A stretch of DNA of 64,000 nt from Geoalkalibacter subterraneus (GCF_000827125.1 NZ_CP010311.1:248001-312000); one strand, 5' to 3'; numbered from the stretch's first letter, positions 24,987 through 37,785 are shown. The notes: a model not told the origin generated them from the letters alone. Numbers and translations are program-made.

Positions 24987-26759
24987 ATGTCCTACCTGGT
25001 ACTGGCCCGCAAATGGCGACCGCAGACGTTCTCCGACCTGATCGGGCAGGAGCACGTCAGTCGCACCCTCGGCAATGCCATCCGCACCGACCGGGTGCAC
25101 CACGCTTTTCTGTTTACCGGCGCGCGCGGCGTCGGCAAAACCTCTGCTGCGCGCATTTTCGCCAAAGCCCTTAACTGCGAACAGGGCCTCAGCGATACGC
25201 CCTGCAACCAGTGCCCCACCTGCGTAGAAATCACCAACGGTCACAGCGTCGATGTCCTTGAGATCGACGGCGCCTCCAATACCGGCGTCGATGACGTGCG
25301 CGAGTTGCGCGAAAGCATCCGCTATCTGCCTTCGCGGGCGCGCTACAAGATCTTCATCATCGACGAAGTCCATATGCTCTCCAACAGCGCCTTCAACGCC
25401 TTGTTGAAGACCCTCGAAGAGCCGCCGCCGCACGCCAAATTTGTCTTTGCCACCACCGAGCCGCACAAGATTCCCGCCACCATTCTGTCGCGCTGTCAAC
25501 GGTTCGACTTCCGCAAGATCGCCCTGCCGCACGTTGCCGAGCGGTTGCGCTACATCGTCGACCAGGAGGGCATCCGCGTCTCCGATCATGCACTGGCACT
25601 GATTGCGCGGCGCGGCGAGGGGAGCATGCGTGACGCACTCTCGGCGCTTGATCAGGTGATCGCTTTCTGCGGCGAGGAGGTCCGGGATGAGGATATCCTG
25701 ACTCTTTTCGGACAGGTCGAACGGCGCATTCTTCTCAATGCCATCGAGGCGATTCTGCGCCGAGACCCCCGGCGTGCCCTTGATGTGGTGCGCCGTGTCG
25801 ACGATCAGGGCCAGGCCCTGCGCCCGTTCTGCGGGCAGCTGGTGGAGTCCTTTCGCACCCTGGTGCTGCTCAAGGTGGCGGATGATGCCTGCGACCTTGT
25901 GGATGCGACTCCTGAAGAGCTTGAAGAATTTCGGGTCCTGATTGAGATGGTCTCTCTTGAGGATCTGCAGCGCATTCTCACTCTCCTTATGAAAGTGGTC
26001 GGCGAGTTGCCCGCTTCGTCCTTTCCGCGCTTGACGCTGGAAATGGCGCTGGTTCGGTTGACGGCTCTGCCGCCCGCCCGGGAGGTGGGCGCGCTGATTC
26101 GCAAGATGGAGGATTTCGAGCGGCGCCTGGGGGGGGGCGAGGCGCTTCGAAGCAGTACGCCTTCCACATCCGGGGGCACGCCCCCTCTGCCGGACCCGCC
26201 GTCCGATCCTGTTCGCCGTTCCGCTCCGTCAGAGAGGGAGTCTTCGGCTGTGCCCGTACCGCCGCCGGTAGAACCCTCTTCCGCACCGTCGCCTTCGTCG
26301 CCCCGGCAGCAGTCGCCGCCCGACCGCGCTGGGGCCAAGGGCCGCAATTGGCAGGGGCTGGTGGACAAAATCCGCAAGGTCAAACCGCTGCTTGCCAGCT
26401 TTCTCGAGCATGGCAGCCTGGTTTCCTCCGAGCTTCCGCATCTTGAGATTGCTTTTCCCGCCGGTTCTTTTTATCTTGAACAGCTCAAGGATGCCGAAAA
26501 ACTGGCCCAGCTCGAAAAGCTGGCTACCCAGTATTTCGAACAGGCCGTGAAGTTGAAAGTATCCATCCTTGACGGCAACGGGGCGGCCCCGCCGCCGCTG
26601 GTGGAGGAGCGTCGTGCCCGGCAGGAATCCCGGCGTGACCAGTTGCGCAGGGAGGCGCTCGATCATCCGAAAATCAGGACGGTGCTGGAGATTTTCGGTG
26701 GTGACGTCAAAGAAGTCAAGCCACTGGCCCCTACTCAGGGTGAGCCGTCTTCGGAGTAG
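24987..26759 (+). CDS. dnaX: DNA polymerase III subunits tau/gamma
   Basis: 590 residues. Clamp-loader AAA+ ATPase: Walker A GARGVGKTSAARIFAKALNC, zinc-binding CNQCPTC region, DEVHML Walker B, sensor 1 ATTEPHKIPATILSRCQRF. Domain III ends near residue 375. It is followed by a Pro/Ser-rich linker (about 385-445) and a tau-type C-terminal domain. The start is the ATG giving MSYLVLARKWRP; an upstream in-frame start at 24897 lies inside the SRP RNA and is rejected. A run of nine G at 26129-26137 falls exactly at the domain III/linker junction and could allow a short gamma-like product by slippage. Confidence 0.95.
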   Translation: MSYLVLARKWRPQTFSDLIGQEHVSRTLGNAIRTDRVHHAFLFTGARGVGKTSAARIFAKALNCEQGLSDTPCNQCPTCVEITNGHSVDVLEIDGASNTGVDDVRELRESIRYLPSRARYKIFIIDEVHMLSNSAFNALLKTLEEPPPHAKFVFATTEPHKIPATILSRCQRFDFRKIALPHVAERLRYIVDQEGIRVSDHALALIARRGEGSMRDALSALDQVIAFCGEEVRDEDILTLFGQVERRILLNAIEAILRRDPRRALDVVRRVDDQGQALRPFCGQLVESFRTLVLLKVADDACDLVDATPEELEEFRVLIEMVSLEDLQRILTLLMKVVGELPASSFPRLTLEMALVRLTALPPAREVGALIRKMEDFERRLGGGEALRSSTPSTSGGTPPLPDPPSDPVRRSAPSERESSAVPVPPPVEPSSAPSPSSPRQQSPPDRAGAKGRNWQGLVDKIRKVKPLLASFLEHGSLVSSELPHLEIAFPAGSFYLEQLKDAEKLAQLEKLATQYFEQAVKLKVSILDGNGAAPPPLVEERRARQESRRDQLRREALDHPKIRTVLEIFGGDVKEVKPLAPTQGEPSSE

Positions 26760-26814
26760 AGGCCATCAATAGATTGAGGTCGGTACCGCCGACCGTTTCA
26801 GGAGGAAGAAAAGC

Positions 26815-27129
26815 ATGGCAAAAGGTTTAGGCAATATCATGAAGCAGGCCCAGATGATGCAGCAGAAGATGGCCAAGCTGCAGGAAGAGTTGGCGGAACG
26901 AACCATCGAGGCGACTGCCGGCGGCGGCATGGTGACCGCTGTGGCCAATGGCAAGCAGCAGATCGTGTCGCTGAAGATTGAGAAGGAAGTGGTCGATCCC
27001 GATGATATTGAGATGCTGCAGGACCTGGTGATGGCCGCTGCCAACGAGGCGTTGAAAAAAAGCCAGGAGATGATGCAGGAAGAGATGGGCAAGATCACCG
27101 GCGGCTTTAACCTGCCCGGCATGTTCTGA
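26815..27129 (+). CDS. ybaB: YbaB/EbfC nucleoid-associated protein
   Basis: 104 residues with the family layout: helical N-terminus ([20 protein letters not shown]), a central strand segment with [20 protein letters not shown], and a helical C-terminus ending GGFNLPGMF. It forms a tweezer-like dimer that binds DNA. AGGAGGAA precedes the ATG. It is between dnaX and recR, the standard dnaX-ybaB-recR arrangement, although a terminator here separates it from recR. Confidence 0.95.
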   Translation: MAKGLGNIMKQAQMMQQKMAKLQEELAERTIEATAGGGMVTAVANGKQQIVSLKIEKEVVDPDDIEMLQDLVMAAANEALKKSQEMMQEEMGKITGGFNLPGMF

Positions 27130-27149
27130 GAAATGCAACCAAATTCGGC

Positions 27150-27194
27150 CGAAAAAGGCCGCCCTCGGCCAAGGCCGGCGGCGGCCTTTTTCTT
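27150..27194 (+). terminator. Rho-independent terminator after ybaB
   Basis: AAAAAGGCCGCC and GGCGGCCTTTTT form the stem, with internal GGCC repeats in the loop, followed by TTTTTC. It ends the dnaX-ybaB transcript before an AT-rich region that must supply a new promoter for recR. Confidence 0.85.
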
Positions 27195-27380
27195 TAACAC
27201 AGGTAAAGATAAAATTTAGTTTCAGTAAAATAGAGACCTTCCGCAAAAATTCTGATAGACTAGCTTTTCGGTAGGGATTTTGCTCAACAAAGTATTTAAA
27301 TTTTTAGCATCACAAAAAAAATTTCGCCCCTTTAAAAAAATAAAACGGCATTTTAAAATGTTTGGATTTTTATCGCGCTC

Positions 27381-27980
27381 ATGTTAGACTCCATCCCGTC
27401 ATTTTCAAGGCTGGTGGCCGAGATGTCGAAACTGCCCGGGATTGGCCGCAAAACAGCGGCACGGCTTGTGTTTCACATGCTGAAACAGCCTGTTTCCGAA
27501 GCAGAGGCCCTGGCCGCGGCCATTGTCGAACTCAAGCAGCGCGTTGTCCTGTGCTCACGCTGTTTCGGCTTGACCGAGGACGACCCCTGCGAGCTTTGCC
27601 GTGATCCGTCCCGCGATGAGCATCTTCTGTGTATCGTTGAGCAGCCGGGTGATATGATCGCCATTGAACGTAGTCGCTCTTTTCGCGGACGCTACCATGT
27701 GCTTCACGGCGCCTTGTCGCCTCTTGACGGCGTGGGCCCGGAAGATCTCAAAGTAGCTCAGCTTGAAAAGCGGTTGGAAAACGAACCGATCCGCGAAGTG
27801 GTGGTGGCGACCAATTTTTCGGTTGAAGGCGAGGCGACGGCTCATTTTCTCGCCGACCTGATCAAGGCGCACGGGATTCGGGTGACGCGCCTGGCCTATG
27901 GAATCCCCATGGGCAGCGATCTTGAGTTCGTAGACGAGGCGACCGTCAACAGGGCCGTTTCCGGCCGTCGTGACCTGTAA
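27381..27980 (+). CDS. recR: Recombination mediator protein RecR
   Basis: 199 residues: helix-hairpin-helix with LPGIGRKTAARLVFHML, zinc finger CSRCFGLTEDDPCELC, a Toprim domain (LLCIVEQPGDMIAIERS, GPEDLKV) and the C-terminal Walker-B-like LAYGIPMGSDLEFVDE. It works with RecO (and RecF) to load RecA at gaps. No clear ribosome-binding site precedes the ATG. The upstream 180 bases are unusually AT-rich. Confidence 0.97.
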   Translation: MLDSIPSFSRLVAEMSKLPGIGRKTAARLVFHMLKQPVSEAEALAAAIVELKQRVVLCSRCFGLTEDDPCELCRDPSRDEHLLCIVEQPGDMIAIERSRSFRGRYHVLHGALSPLDGVGPEDLKVAQLEKRLENEPIREVVVATNFSVEGEATAHFLADLIKAHGIRVTRLAYGIPMGSDLEFVDEATVNRAVSGRRDL

Positions 27981-28229
27981 TTTCCTGAAAAATCAAAAAG
28001 TCCGGAAATGCCTCGAGCATGATTGTTTTTTGGGCTTTTTTTCGTATACTTTGAATCTTTCGACACATTGCCCCGCGAATTTCTTTTGGGCGCGGTCCGG
28101 TGTATTTATCCGGTTCTTAAAACCTTGTTGCAACCTCTCGCATGGACGTACGTTATTCTGTGTTCGCCGCGAATTGTGCGCGGCACGACCGTTTCAGCAG
28201 GATAGAGATGACACAAAGGAGGAGTTTCG

Positions 28230-31817
<3,588 letters not shown>

Positions 31818-31842
31818 TTCTTGCTTCAATCGGCATAACCTG

Positions 31843-31881
31843 AAAAAAGCCTCCGGCCCATAATGAGTCGGAGGCTTTTTT
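31843..31881 (+). terminator. Rho-independent terminator of nifJ
   Basis: AAAAAAGCCTCCG and CGGAGGCTTTTTT pair around a 13-base loop, 26 bases after the nifJ stop codon. Confidence 0.93.
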
Positions 31882-31941
31882 GCGTCCAGAATTATTAAGG
31901 TTCACATTTTGCACAGATAAAAGTGCTGAAGTTAAAATTTC

Positions 31942-31971
31942 TTGATACCTCCCGTCGCCGGGTGCTATAAC
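31942..31971 (+). promoter_or_regulatory. Sigma-70 promoter of the mglB-mglA operon
   Basis: TTGATA at 31942 and TATAAC at 31966 with an 18-base spacer, about 40 bases before the mglB ATG. Confidence 0.65.
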
Positions 31972-32010
31972 GATGGCTGGCGCATCCACCCTAATCAGGA
32001 GTGAGAACAC

Positions 32011-32508
32011 ATGTTTGGTCACCAGTCTCCTTTCGTGATGTATGACGAGGAGCTTCACAAGATAAACGCTGTCATCGAGAAACTGCTGCGCGAGTCCAAC
32101 GCCAAAGTTGTCTTTCTGGTGGACAAAAATGGTCAGCTCATCTCGGCGGTCGGCGAAACGAGCGATCTCGATACCACCAGTCTTGCCTCGTTGACCGCAG
32201 GCAATATTGCTGCGACCGGCGGCTTGGCCAAGCTTATCGGCGAGAAAGAATTTTCCATCCTGTTTCACGAAGGGGAAAAAGACAACCTGCATATCTCCAT
32301 CGTGGGTGGGCGTGTTATCCTGGTGGTGATTTTCGATCAGCGCAGCTCCCTCGGCCTGGTTCGGTTGCGCGTCAAAAAGGCCAGTCGGGAACTTGACGCG
32401 ATCTTCGACCGACTGGCGGCCAAAACTGCCGAGGTGGAGCGCACTGGCGGCATGGAAAGCCCCTTTGCAGAGATCACCGACGACGACATCGATAATCTCT
32501 TTCGTTGA
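32011..32508 (+). CDS. mglB: MglB-like Roadblock/LC7 GTPase-activating protein
   Basis: 165 residues with a Roadblock/LC7 fold at about 10-120 (VVFLVDKNGQLISAVGET, LASLTAGNIAATGGLAKLIG) and a longer helical C-terminal tail. MglB dimers stimulate GTP hydrolysis by MglA and help set cell polarity, most studied in Myxococcus. The gene ends 12 bases before mglA. The extended tail after residue 130 is acidic and may be a regulatory segment. Confidence 0.9.
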   Translation: MFGHQSPFVMYDEELHKINAVIEKLLRESNAKVVFLVDKNGQLISAVGETSDLDTTSLASLTAGNIAATGGLAKLIGEKEFSILFHEGEKDNLHISIVGGRVILVVIFDQRSSLGLVRLRVKKASRELDAIFDRLAAKTAEVERTGGMESPFAEITDDDIDNLFR

Positions 32509-32520
32509 GGCCAGTGACGC

Positions 32521-33111
32521 ATGTCCTTCATTAATTACGCTTCACGCGAGATCAATTGTAAAATCGTCTATTACGGGCCGGGGTTGTGCGGCAAGACCAC
32601 CAACCTGCAGTACGTCTACCAAAAGACCGCACCCGAGGCCAAAGGCAAGATGATCAGCCTGGCGACCGAGACCGAGCGCACGCTCTTTTTCGATTTCCTG
32701 CCGTTGGCCCTTGGTGAGATTCGCGGCTTTAAGGTTCGTTTCCACCTCTACACCGTGCCGGGACAGGTTTTCTACGACGCCTCGCGCAAACTGATCCTTA
32801 AAGGGGTAGACGGCGTGGTGTTTGTCGCAGACTCCCAGGAAGAGCGTCTCGACGCCAATATCGAGAGCCTGGAAAATCTCAAGTACAACCTGGAAGAGCA
32901 GGGAATGCAGCTCGAAAAGCTCCCTTTCGTGATCCAGTACAATAAGCGCGACCTGCCTAATATCAGCTCCGTTGAAGAGCTCAGCGAGCTGCTCAACCCG
33001 GATCGCGTCCCCGAATTCGAAGCCTGCGCCATGACCGGAGAAGGGATATTCGAGACCCTCAAAGCGGTCGCCAAGCTGATTCTGGTTGACCTGCAGAAAG
33101 GGCGGCGCTGA
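32521..33111 (+). CDS. mglA: MglA-like small Ras-family GTPase
   Basis: 196 residues. P-loop [15 protein letters not shown], switch I/PM1 region around [12 protein letters not shown], switch [15 protein letters not shown] in place of the Ras DTAGQ, and the nucleotide-base motif NKRDLP. This is the bacterial MglA pattern with Pro in PM3. It acts as a polarity switch for motility or pili at the cell poles with MglB. Adjacent location to mglB supports the pair. Confidence 0.93.
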   Translation: MSFINYASREINCKIVYYGPGLCGKTTNLQYVYQKTAPEAKGKMISLATETERTLFFDFLPLALGEIRGFKVRFHLYTVPGQVFYDASRKLILKGVDGVVFVADSQEERLDANIESLENLKYNLEEQGMQLEKLPFVIQYNKRDLPNISSVEELSELLNPDRVPEFEACAMTGEGIFETLKAVAKLILVDLQKGRR

Positions 33112-33149
33112 TCTGAGGAAAGAGAGCGCCCCGCCGCTGGAGTCCTGAC

Positions 33150-33386
33150 ATGGCAAGAGCGAAACTGATCACAGCCCTCGTACTGGTTATCGTAGGACTC
33201 ATCGTTGTTCTCCAGAACACTCAACTCGTCGAGATCAAGTTCCTTCTCATGGCGGCGACCATGCCGCTAGCCGCTCTTCTGGCCCTCACCATGATCATCG
33301 GGATCGCCGTTGGAATGCTGATCGCGCTTGGACTGTCCGCCAGGAAACCCAGAAAGACTGAAAAGGCACACCGTGCAGGGCACTGA
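33150..33386 (+). CDS. LapA/DUF1049-type small membrane protein
   Basis: 78 residues with two membrane helices: ITALVLVIVGLIVVLQNTQ and LAALLALTMIIGIAVGMLIA. The VVLQNTQ-V-E-I-KFL link between them is the DUF1049 (LapA) hallmark. E. coli LapA helps regulate LPS synthesis, but in other lineages the role is unknown. It follows mglA closely and is probably cotranscribed. Confidence 0.85.
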   Translation: MARAKLITALVLVIVGLIVVLQNTQLVEIKFLLMAATMPLAALLALTMIIGIAVGMLIALGLSARKPRKTEKAHRAGH

Positions 33387-33474
33387 CCACTGCATCCCTC
33401 TCCGTCGGCCGCAATTTTCGCATATCTTCGCCGTGTACGCACGACCCGAATGCCTCTCACTCTGAGGGTGAAAA

Positions 33475-34575
33475 TCATGCCTTTGACGCTGCAAGGCAAC
33501 TATCGATGGCTGAACAAAGCTCCTTGAGCTGCACCGGTTTTGTCAGGACCTTATCCATGCCCGCCGTCAGGCACTCCTCGATGATCTCGCTACGGGTATG
33601 ACCGGTCAGGCCGAGGATGCAGATTTTTTTACCCTCTTCAGCCTCACGGATTTGCCGAGTGGCTTCCAGGCCATTCATCTCAGGCATCTGCAGATCCATC
33701 AGGATTAGATCGAAATTGCCTTCTTTCCACTTCTGAACTGTTTCGCTGCCGGTCCCGGCGGTTTCTGATCGCCAGCCGTAGTGGGTCAAAATCGTCTTGA
33801 TCATATTCCGGATTATCGGTTCGTCCTCGGCCAGCAGGATGCACGGGCTAGAAAGCGGGGCGGCTTTTTTTTCACCGTGGTCCACGGGCAAAGAGGACCT
33901 GTCGGTCGTTGCAGTTTTGAGCGGAAGGGTGAAGAAAAAGACGCTCCCACCCCCTGGCCGTGCTCTTAATCCAATTCGACTTCCCCCCATAAGATCGATC
34001 AACCTCTGGGACATGGTCAGCCCCAGGCCGAGGCCGCCATGCCTGCGCGTAAACGATCCATCGGCCTGGCTGAAGTGATGGAAGATTGTCTCCCTTTTTT
34101 CTTCAGGGACGCCGATGCCGGTATCACTCACGGAAAACTCCACAAAGTCGCTACAGGATCGTACGGAAACACGCACATCTCCTTCAGCGGTGAATTTGAT
34201 GGCATTATCGATCAGATTGACGAGAACCTTTTCCAGCCGGTCAGGATCGCCGACAAACGATGCGGGGGGCGTTGAGCAGATCTCCATGATCAGTTGAAGA
34301 TTTTTCTCTTGAGCCTCGGCGCTTATCCTCTGAAGGGCGTTCTGTACACAGCCCTGAAGATCGAAAGGCTCCCCTTCGATTTTAATTCCCTGCGTCTCTG
34401 GATGCGCAAACATGGTATCCGCAGCCAATAAAAATAGAACTCTGTTCACCTCAAAAGTCTCAACGTGATCCGTCAGATGCGACAGTAATGTCATATATGA
34501 CGGATGCGACGGGCGGACTTTCTTTATTCCCCCTGCAAAACTTCTCTTTTTCCCAGCAAAGACAATATCTTGCAC
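33475..34575 (-). CDS. Hybrid histidine kinase/response regulator lacking the H-box (possibly truncated)
   Basis: A 366-codon frame. An HATPase domain is complete: LVNLIDNAIKFT, VSDTGIGVP and GLGLTMSQRLIDLMGG. It is followed by a full receiver domain with DLILMDLQMPEMNG. Upstream, where a dimerisation/phospho-acceptor helix with HExRTP should lie, there is only about 60 residues without any such motif, then an opposing gene. Without the His it cannot autophosphorylate in the usual way. It may be a degraded gene or a protein that acts through another kinase. The start is uncertain; an internal ATG at 34494 is also possible. Confidence 0.75.
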   Translation of the reverse strand: MQDIVFAGKKRSFAGGIKKVRPSHPSYMTLLSHLTDHVETFEVNRVLFLLAADTMFAHPETQGIKIEGEPFDLQGCVQNALQRISAEAQEKNLQLIMEICSTPPASFVGDPDRLEKVLVNLIDNAIKFTAEGDVRVSVRSCSDFVEFSVSDTGIGVPEEKRETIFHHFSQADGSFTRRHGGLGLGLTMSQRLIDLMGGSRIGLRARPGGGSVFFFTLPLKTATTDRSSLPVDHGEKKAAPLSSPCILLAEDEPIIRNMIKTILTHYGWRSETAGTGSETVQKWKEGNFDLILMDLQMPEMNGLEATRQIREAEEGKKICILGLTGHTRSEIIEECLTAGMDKVLTKPVQLKELCSAIDSCLAASKA

Positions 34576-34712
34576 CCACCTTGTCTGGCCCTCCTCTCTG
34601 GCATGTTAGTTGCGTTTATACTGATTAACGAAGAAGCCGGAACCATCCTGCGTCTGAGCGAGTTACCGCAGGCCGGAAAAGATCCATCGCCTTTTTGGAA
34701 AGGAACACAGCC

Positions 34713-35351
34713 TTGAAACTTGAATTTCGACTTTTCTACTCTTTCCGCACCCTGGTTTTCGTCTTTATCTTTGTTTTTCTGAGCGGTTGCGCGATGACCG
34801 GAAGGGAGCGGGCCACAGAAACCACCAGCTCGATGCGAGCCGTGGAAAAAGATTACCAGCAGGCCCTTGTGCAGATTGATGCGACCAACGCCTCCTTGGA
34901 GGATCTTCTCAGCCCGCAGCAGGACGATCTGAAAAAGTCCTTTGACGTCTACAGTAAAAATGTCAGCAGAATGGAGAAGCTGGGCAAACAACTGGCCATG
35001 CATACCGAAAAGATGACGACCCAGGGCGATGACTACCTGGAGGAATGGGAAAATTCGTACACAAATCCCGAAATCCAGGCGCTCAGCGAACAACGGCGCG
35101 TCGAGGTGAGGGAAGTCTACGCAAAAATACCCGCAGCCAGTGTAGGGGTTAAAGGCGCTCTACAGTCCTATTTGACGGATATCAAGGAAATTCAGATGTA
35201 TCTCGCCAACGACCTTACGCCTCGGGGGATCGATGCCATCAGACCGGTCGCCCGGAAAGCCGTGGTGGATGGCGACAACCTGAAGGAAACCATCAGGCCC
35301 GTGCTCAGCGCTTTTGCCAGGATCAGGGCCGCGACTGCCGCGAACGAGTAA
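34713..35351 (+). CDS. DUF2959-type outer-membrane or periplasmic lipoprotein
   Basis: 212 residues with a lipoprotein signal peptide ending in the lipobox LSGC, so the mature protein begins at a lipidated Cys. The rest is almost entirely helical and likely coiled coil (RAVEKDYQQALVQIDATNAS onwards), matching DUF2959 proteins of unknown function. The TTG start at 34713 is chosen because AAAGGA lies 8 bases upstream; a TTG at 34695 is in frame but has no such site. Confidence 0.8.
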   Translation: MKLEFRLFYSFRTLVFVFIFVFLSGCAMTGRERATETTSSMRAVEKDYQQALVQIDATNASLEDLLSPQQDDLKKSFDVYSKNVSRMEKLGKQLAMHTEKMTTQGDDYLEEWENSYTNPEIQALSEQRRVEVREVYAKIPAASVGVKGALQSYLTDIKEIQMYLANDLTPRGIDAIRPVARKAVVDGDNLKETIRPVLSAFARIRAATAANE

Positions 35352-35414
35352 TAAGTCATCACCGCAAGCTTTGCGCCCGGCGGTAGTCGAACGAGAAAAT
35401 CAGGGGAGGAAAGC

Positions 35415-35627
35415 ATGACAGTGCAAAAAGCTAACAAGGCATCCCACCTTACAGGTTTGTCTAATATTGAAACTCTTTTAAATATGCTAGCTCATGCTGA
35501 CGGATTCCCTTCTCCTTTATCTCGTTTTTCGTCTTCACATGTCACATCGAACACTCATATCCACCTCGCGGGCAGGTTTTGGAAGGCAGGGTCGTTGCGA
35601 CTCAACTTGCTGGAAATAATCATTTAA
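35415..35627 (+). CDS. Doubtful small open reading frame (70 residues)
   Basis: A good GGGGAGG lies 6 bases before the ATG, but the 70-residue product shows no motif, no signal peptide and irregular composition. It may be the decayed end of another gene or chance. The surrounding 450 bases (35352-35801) otherwise hold nothing that I can identify. Confidence 0.25.
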   Translation: MTVQKANKASHLTGLSNIETLLNMLAHADGFPSPLSRFSSSHVTSNTHIHLAGRFWKAGSLRLNLLEIII

Positions 35628-35801
35628 CAAAAAGGAAAAAGGGCCATGCTCGGATCGTTCTGCCGCTGTCCGTATTTCCCCTCTGGTCTCACAGTCGCCA
35701 ATGAGCCTTGGCCTGGCGGATGTGGTTGGGTTGTTTGGTTCCGTTTGCCGGAACGCATAGCAGAGGGTCTTTGAAAGCGCATTATACCAAGGGTGGAATT
35801 C

Positions 35802-36173
35802 ATGATTGACGCCACGATCAAGATGACCGTGCCTGCTGACAAGCGCATTGAGGTTTTACAAACCATCAAATCCCTGCTTGGCCCAATCCGAAAAGAACAG
35901 GGTTGTTTGAGTTGTTACTGCTGTCTGGATTCGGAATTGGAACATATCATTATCTTAAGGCAGGAGTGGAACACCGATAAGGACCTGACCGCCTATCTCA
36001 AGTCCGGCCACTTCAATATCCTGCTCGGGGCGATGAAGCTGCTTCTCGTCGAGCCGGAGGTCAGATTCAATACCATTGCCTCCACGGCAGGAAAAGAGGT
36101 CATAACAGCAGTACGATCGCCAAACGCGGCTCGAGGAACCGCCGATAAGGAAACCATAAAGGTCATGAAATGA
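35802..36173 (+). CDS. ABM (antibiotic biosynthesis monooxygenase)-fold protein
   Basis: About 123 residues. The first 85 form an alpha/beta ferredoxin-like ABM domain (TVPADKRIEVLQTIKSLLGP, REQGCLSCYCCLDSE, RQEWNTDKDLTAYLKSGHF), dimeric in relatives. The tail is probably disordered. Relatives act as small oxygenases or as stress-linked quinol/AI-2 processing proteins; no substrate can be named. It overlaps the next gene by 4 bases (ATGA), so it is translationally coupled to a histidine kinase. That suggests a role in the signal sensed. Confidence 0.75.
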   Translation: MIDATIKMTVPADKRIEVLQTIKSLLGPIRKEQGCLSCYCCLDSELEHIIILRQEWNTDKDLTAYLKSGHFNILLGAMKLLLVEPEVRFNTIASTAGKEVITAVRSPNAARGTADKETIKVMK

Positions 36174-37447
36174 AAAATGATAGGAGATCAGTTGAACCGG
36201 GCGAGCTGCGCCGCCGCGCGGAAGAAGCTCTGCGCGGTGAAACGCCTGCTCGCCTACCTCGGACCGAAGATGATCCGGTGAGGCTTTTGCACGAACTGCA
36301 GGTTCACCAGATCGAGCTGGAGATACAGAACGAGGAGCTGCGTCACGCCAGGAACGAGATGGAGGCGGCGCTGGAGATGTACACCGATCTGTACGATTTC
36401 GCCCCTGTCGGTTACGCTACCCTCGATGATGCCGGGATCATCCGCGGTATCAACCTGACCGGCGCCTCCCTCCTGGAAGTGGAACGATCCCGATTGATGG
36501 GCCGCCCCTTCGCGCATTTTCTCGCCGCCGAGAACCGCTCTGCCTTCCATGCTTTTCTCGGGCGGGTTATGGCGAGCCAGGTAAAAGACGTATGCGAAGC
36601 GCCGCTGGTCGGCAACGGCAAGGAGCCGCGCATTATCCAGATGGAGGCGGTAGCCTGCACGTCGGGGCAGGAGTGCCGGGTGGCGATCCTTGATGTCACC
36701 GAGCGCAAAAGCAGCGAGGAGGAAGTCCGAAAGCTGCACGCAGATCTGGAGCGCCACGCCAATGATCTCGAAATCGCCAACATGGAGCTTGAGGCTTTCA
36801 GCCATACCGTCTCCCATGACCTGCGCAATCCCTTGGCGGTCATCGACGGCTATTGCCAGTTGATCGTGCATCTATGCGGCGACAGCCTGGATGAGCAGTG
36901 CAGGGGATATCTGCACCAGGTCGACCAGGGAGTCAAGAACATGGGCGAGCTGATCGATACCCTGTTGAATTTTTCGCGTTTGACGCACAGCAAACTTTGC
37001 CCGGAAACGGTCGATCTCAGCGAAATGGCCCGGTCGATCGCCGCTGACCTCAATAAGGGGCACCCCGACCGCCGGGCGGCTTTCCGCATTGAGCCAGGGG
37101 TGAGAGTTCAAGGCGATCCAAAACTGTTGCGGGTCGTTCTGGATAATCTTCTTGGCAACGCCTGGAAGTACACCGGCAAGAAGGAAGATCCGGTCATCGA
37201 ATTCGGCGCAACAGAAGCGGCGGGGAAGGGCCGGGCCTGTTTCATTCGGGACAACGGACCCGGGTTTGACATCGCGCACGCCGACCTGTTGTTCAAACCG
37301 TTCGAGCGTCTTCCCGGCAGCCATGAGTTTCAAGGGTTCGGTCTCGGCCTGGCGACAGTAAAGCGGATCATTCAGGTTCATGGCGGTCGGGTATGGGCAG
37401 AGGGGGAGTTGGGTAAGGGCGCCACCTTTTACTTTACGTTGGACTGA
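36170..37447 (+). CDS. PAS-domain sensor histidine kinase
   Basis: 425 residues, soluble. An N-terminal coiled-coil region (LLHELQVHQIELEIQNEELR), a PAS domain (about 75-180, ending VTERK), then HisKA with FSHTVSHDLRNPLAVIDGY (phospho-acceptor His), N-box LDNLLGNAWKYT, G1 DNGPGF and G2 GFGLGLATVKRI. It autophosphorylates and passes phosphate to an unlinked response regulator; none is encoded next to it. The start overlaps the ABM gene. Confidence 0.92.
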   Translation: MKNDRRSVEPGELRRRAEEALRGETPARLPRTEDDPVRLLHELQVHQIELEIQNEELRHARNEMEAALEMYTDLYDFAPVGYATLDDAGIIRGINLTGASLLEVERSRLMGRPFAHFLAAENRSAFHAFLGRVMASQVKDVCEAPLVGNGKEPRIIQMEAVACTSGQECRVAILDVTERKSSEEEVRKLHADLERHANDLEIANMELEAFSHTVSHDLRNPLAVIDGYCQLIVHLCGDSLDEQCRGYLHQVDQGVKNMGELIDTLLNFSRLTHSKLCPETVDLSEMARSIAADLNKGHPDRRAAFRIEPGVRVQGDPKLLRVVLDNLLGNAWKYTGKKEDPVIEFGATEAAGKGRACFIRDNGPGFDIAHADLLFKPFERLPGSHEFQGFGLGLATVKRIIQVHGGRVWAEGELGKGATFYFTLD

Positions 37448-37585
37448 TTTCCATATCTTTTCCACAAAAGCTGGTAACAGGAAACGATCGGTGCTACACG
37501 CAAACTTGTCCGTCCTCCCCAGGCCTGCAGATGCGTAACCAGTGTTCCGTCGCTTTTGCGGTTGGTCATTTCTTGGCATTTCCTC

Positions 37586-37614
37586 TTGACATCCAATTAG
37601 CGGTCCTGTATAAA
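37586..37614 (+). promoter_or_regulatory. Sigma-70 promoter of tRNA-Asn
   Basis: Consensus TTGACA at 37586 and TATAAA at 37609 with an ideal 17-base spacer. The predicted start is about 80 bases before the tRNA, leaving a 5' leader to be processed. Confidence 0.85.
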
Positions 37615-37701
37615 TTTCGCCTGTGTCCGAGATTTTCCCGGACATACCCGTTGGACGCTGTACGGACAGGCAGAAAAAACTACGTAGAATCAAATAGTTG
37701 T

Positions 37702-37777
37702 TCCCCGGTAGCTCAGTTGGTAGAGCAGGTGGCTGTTAACCACCCTGTCGCTGGTTCGAGTCCGGCCCGGGGAGCCA
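37702..37777 (+). tRNA. tRNA-Asn (anticodon GTT)
   Basis: Acceptor stem TCCCCGG pairs with CCGGGGA, then G and encoded CCA. D-loop GCTCAGTTGGTAGAGC, anticodon loop CTGTTAA giving GTT, and T-loop GGTTCGAGTCC are all standard. Confidence 0.97.
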
Positions 37778-37785
37778 GAATAGAA

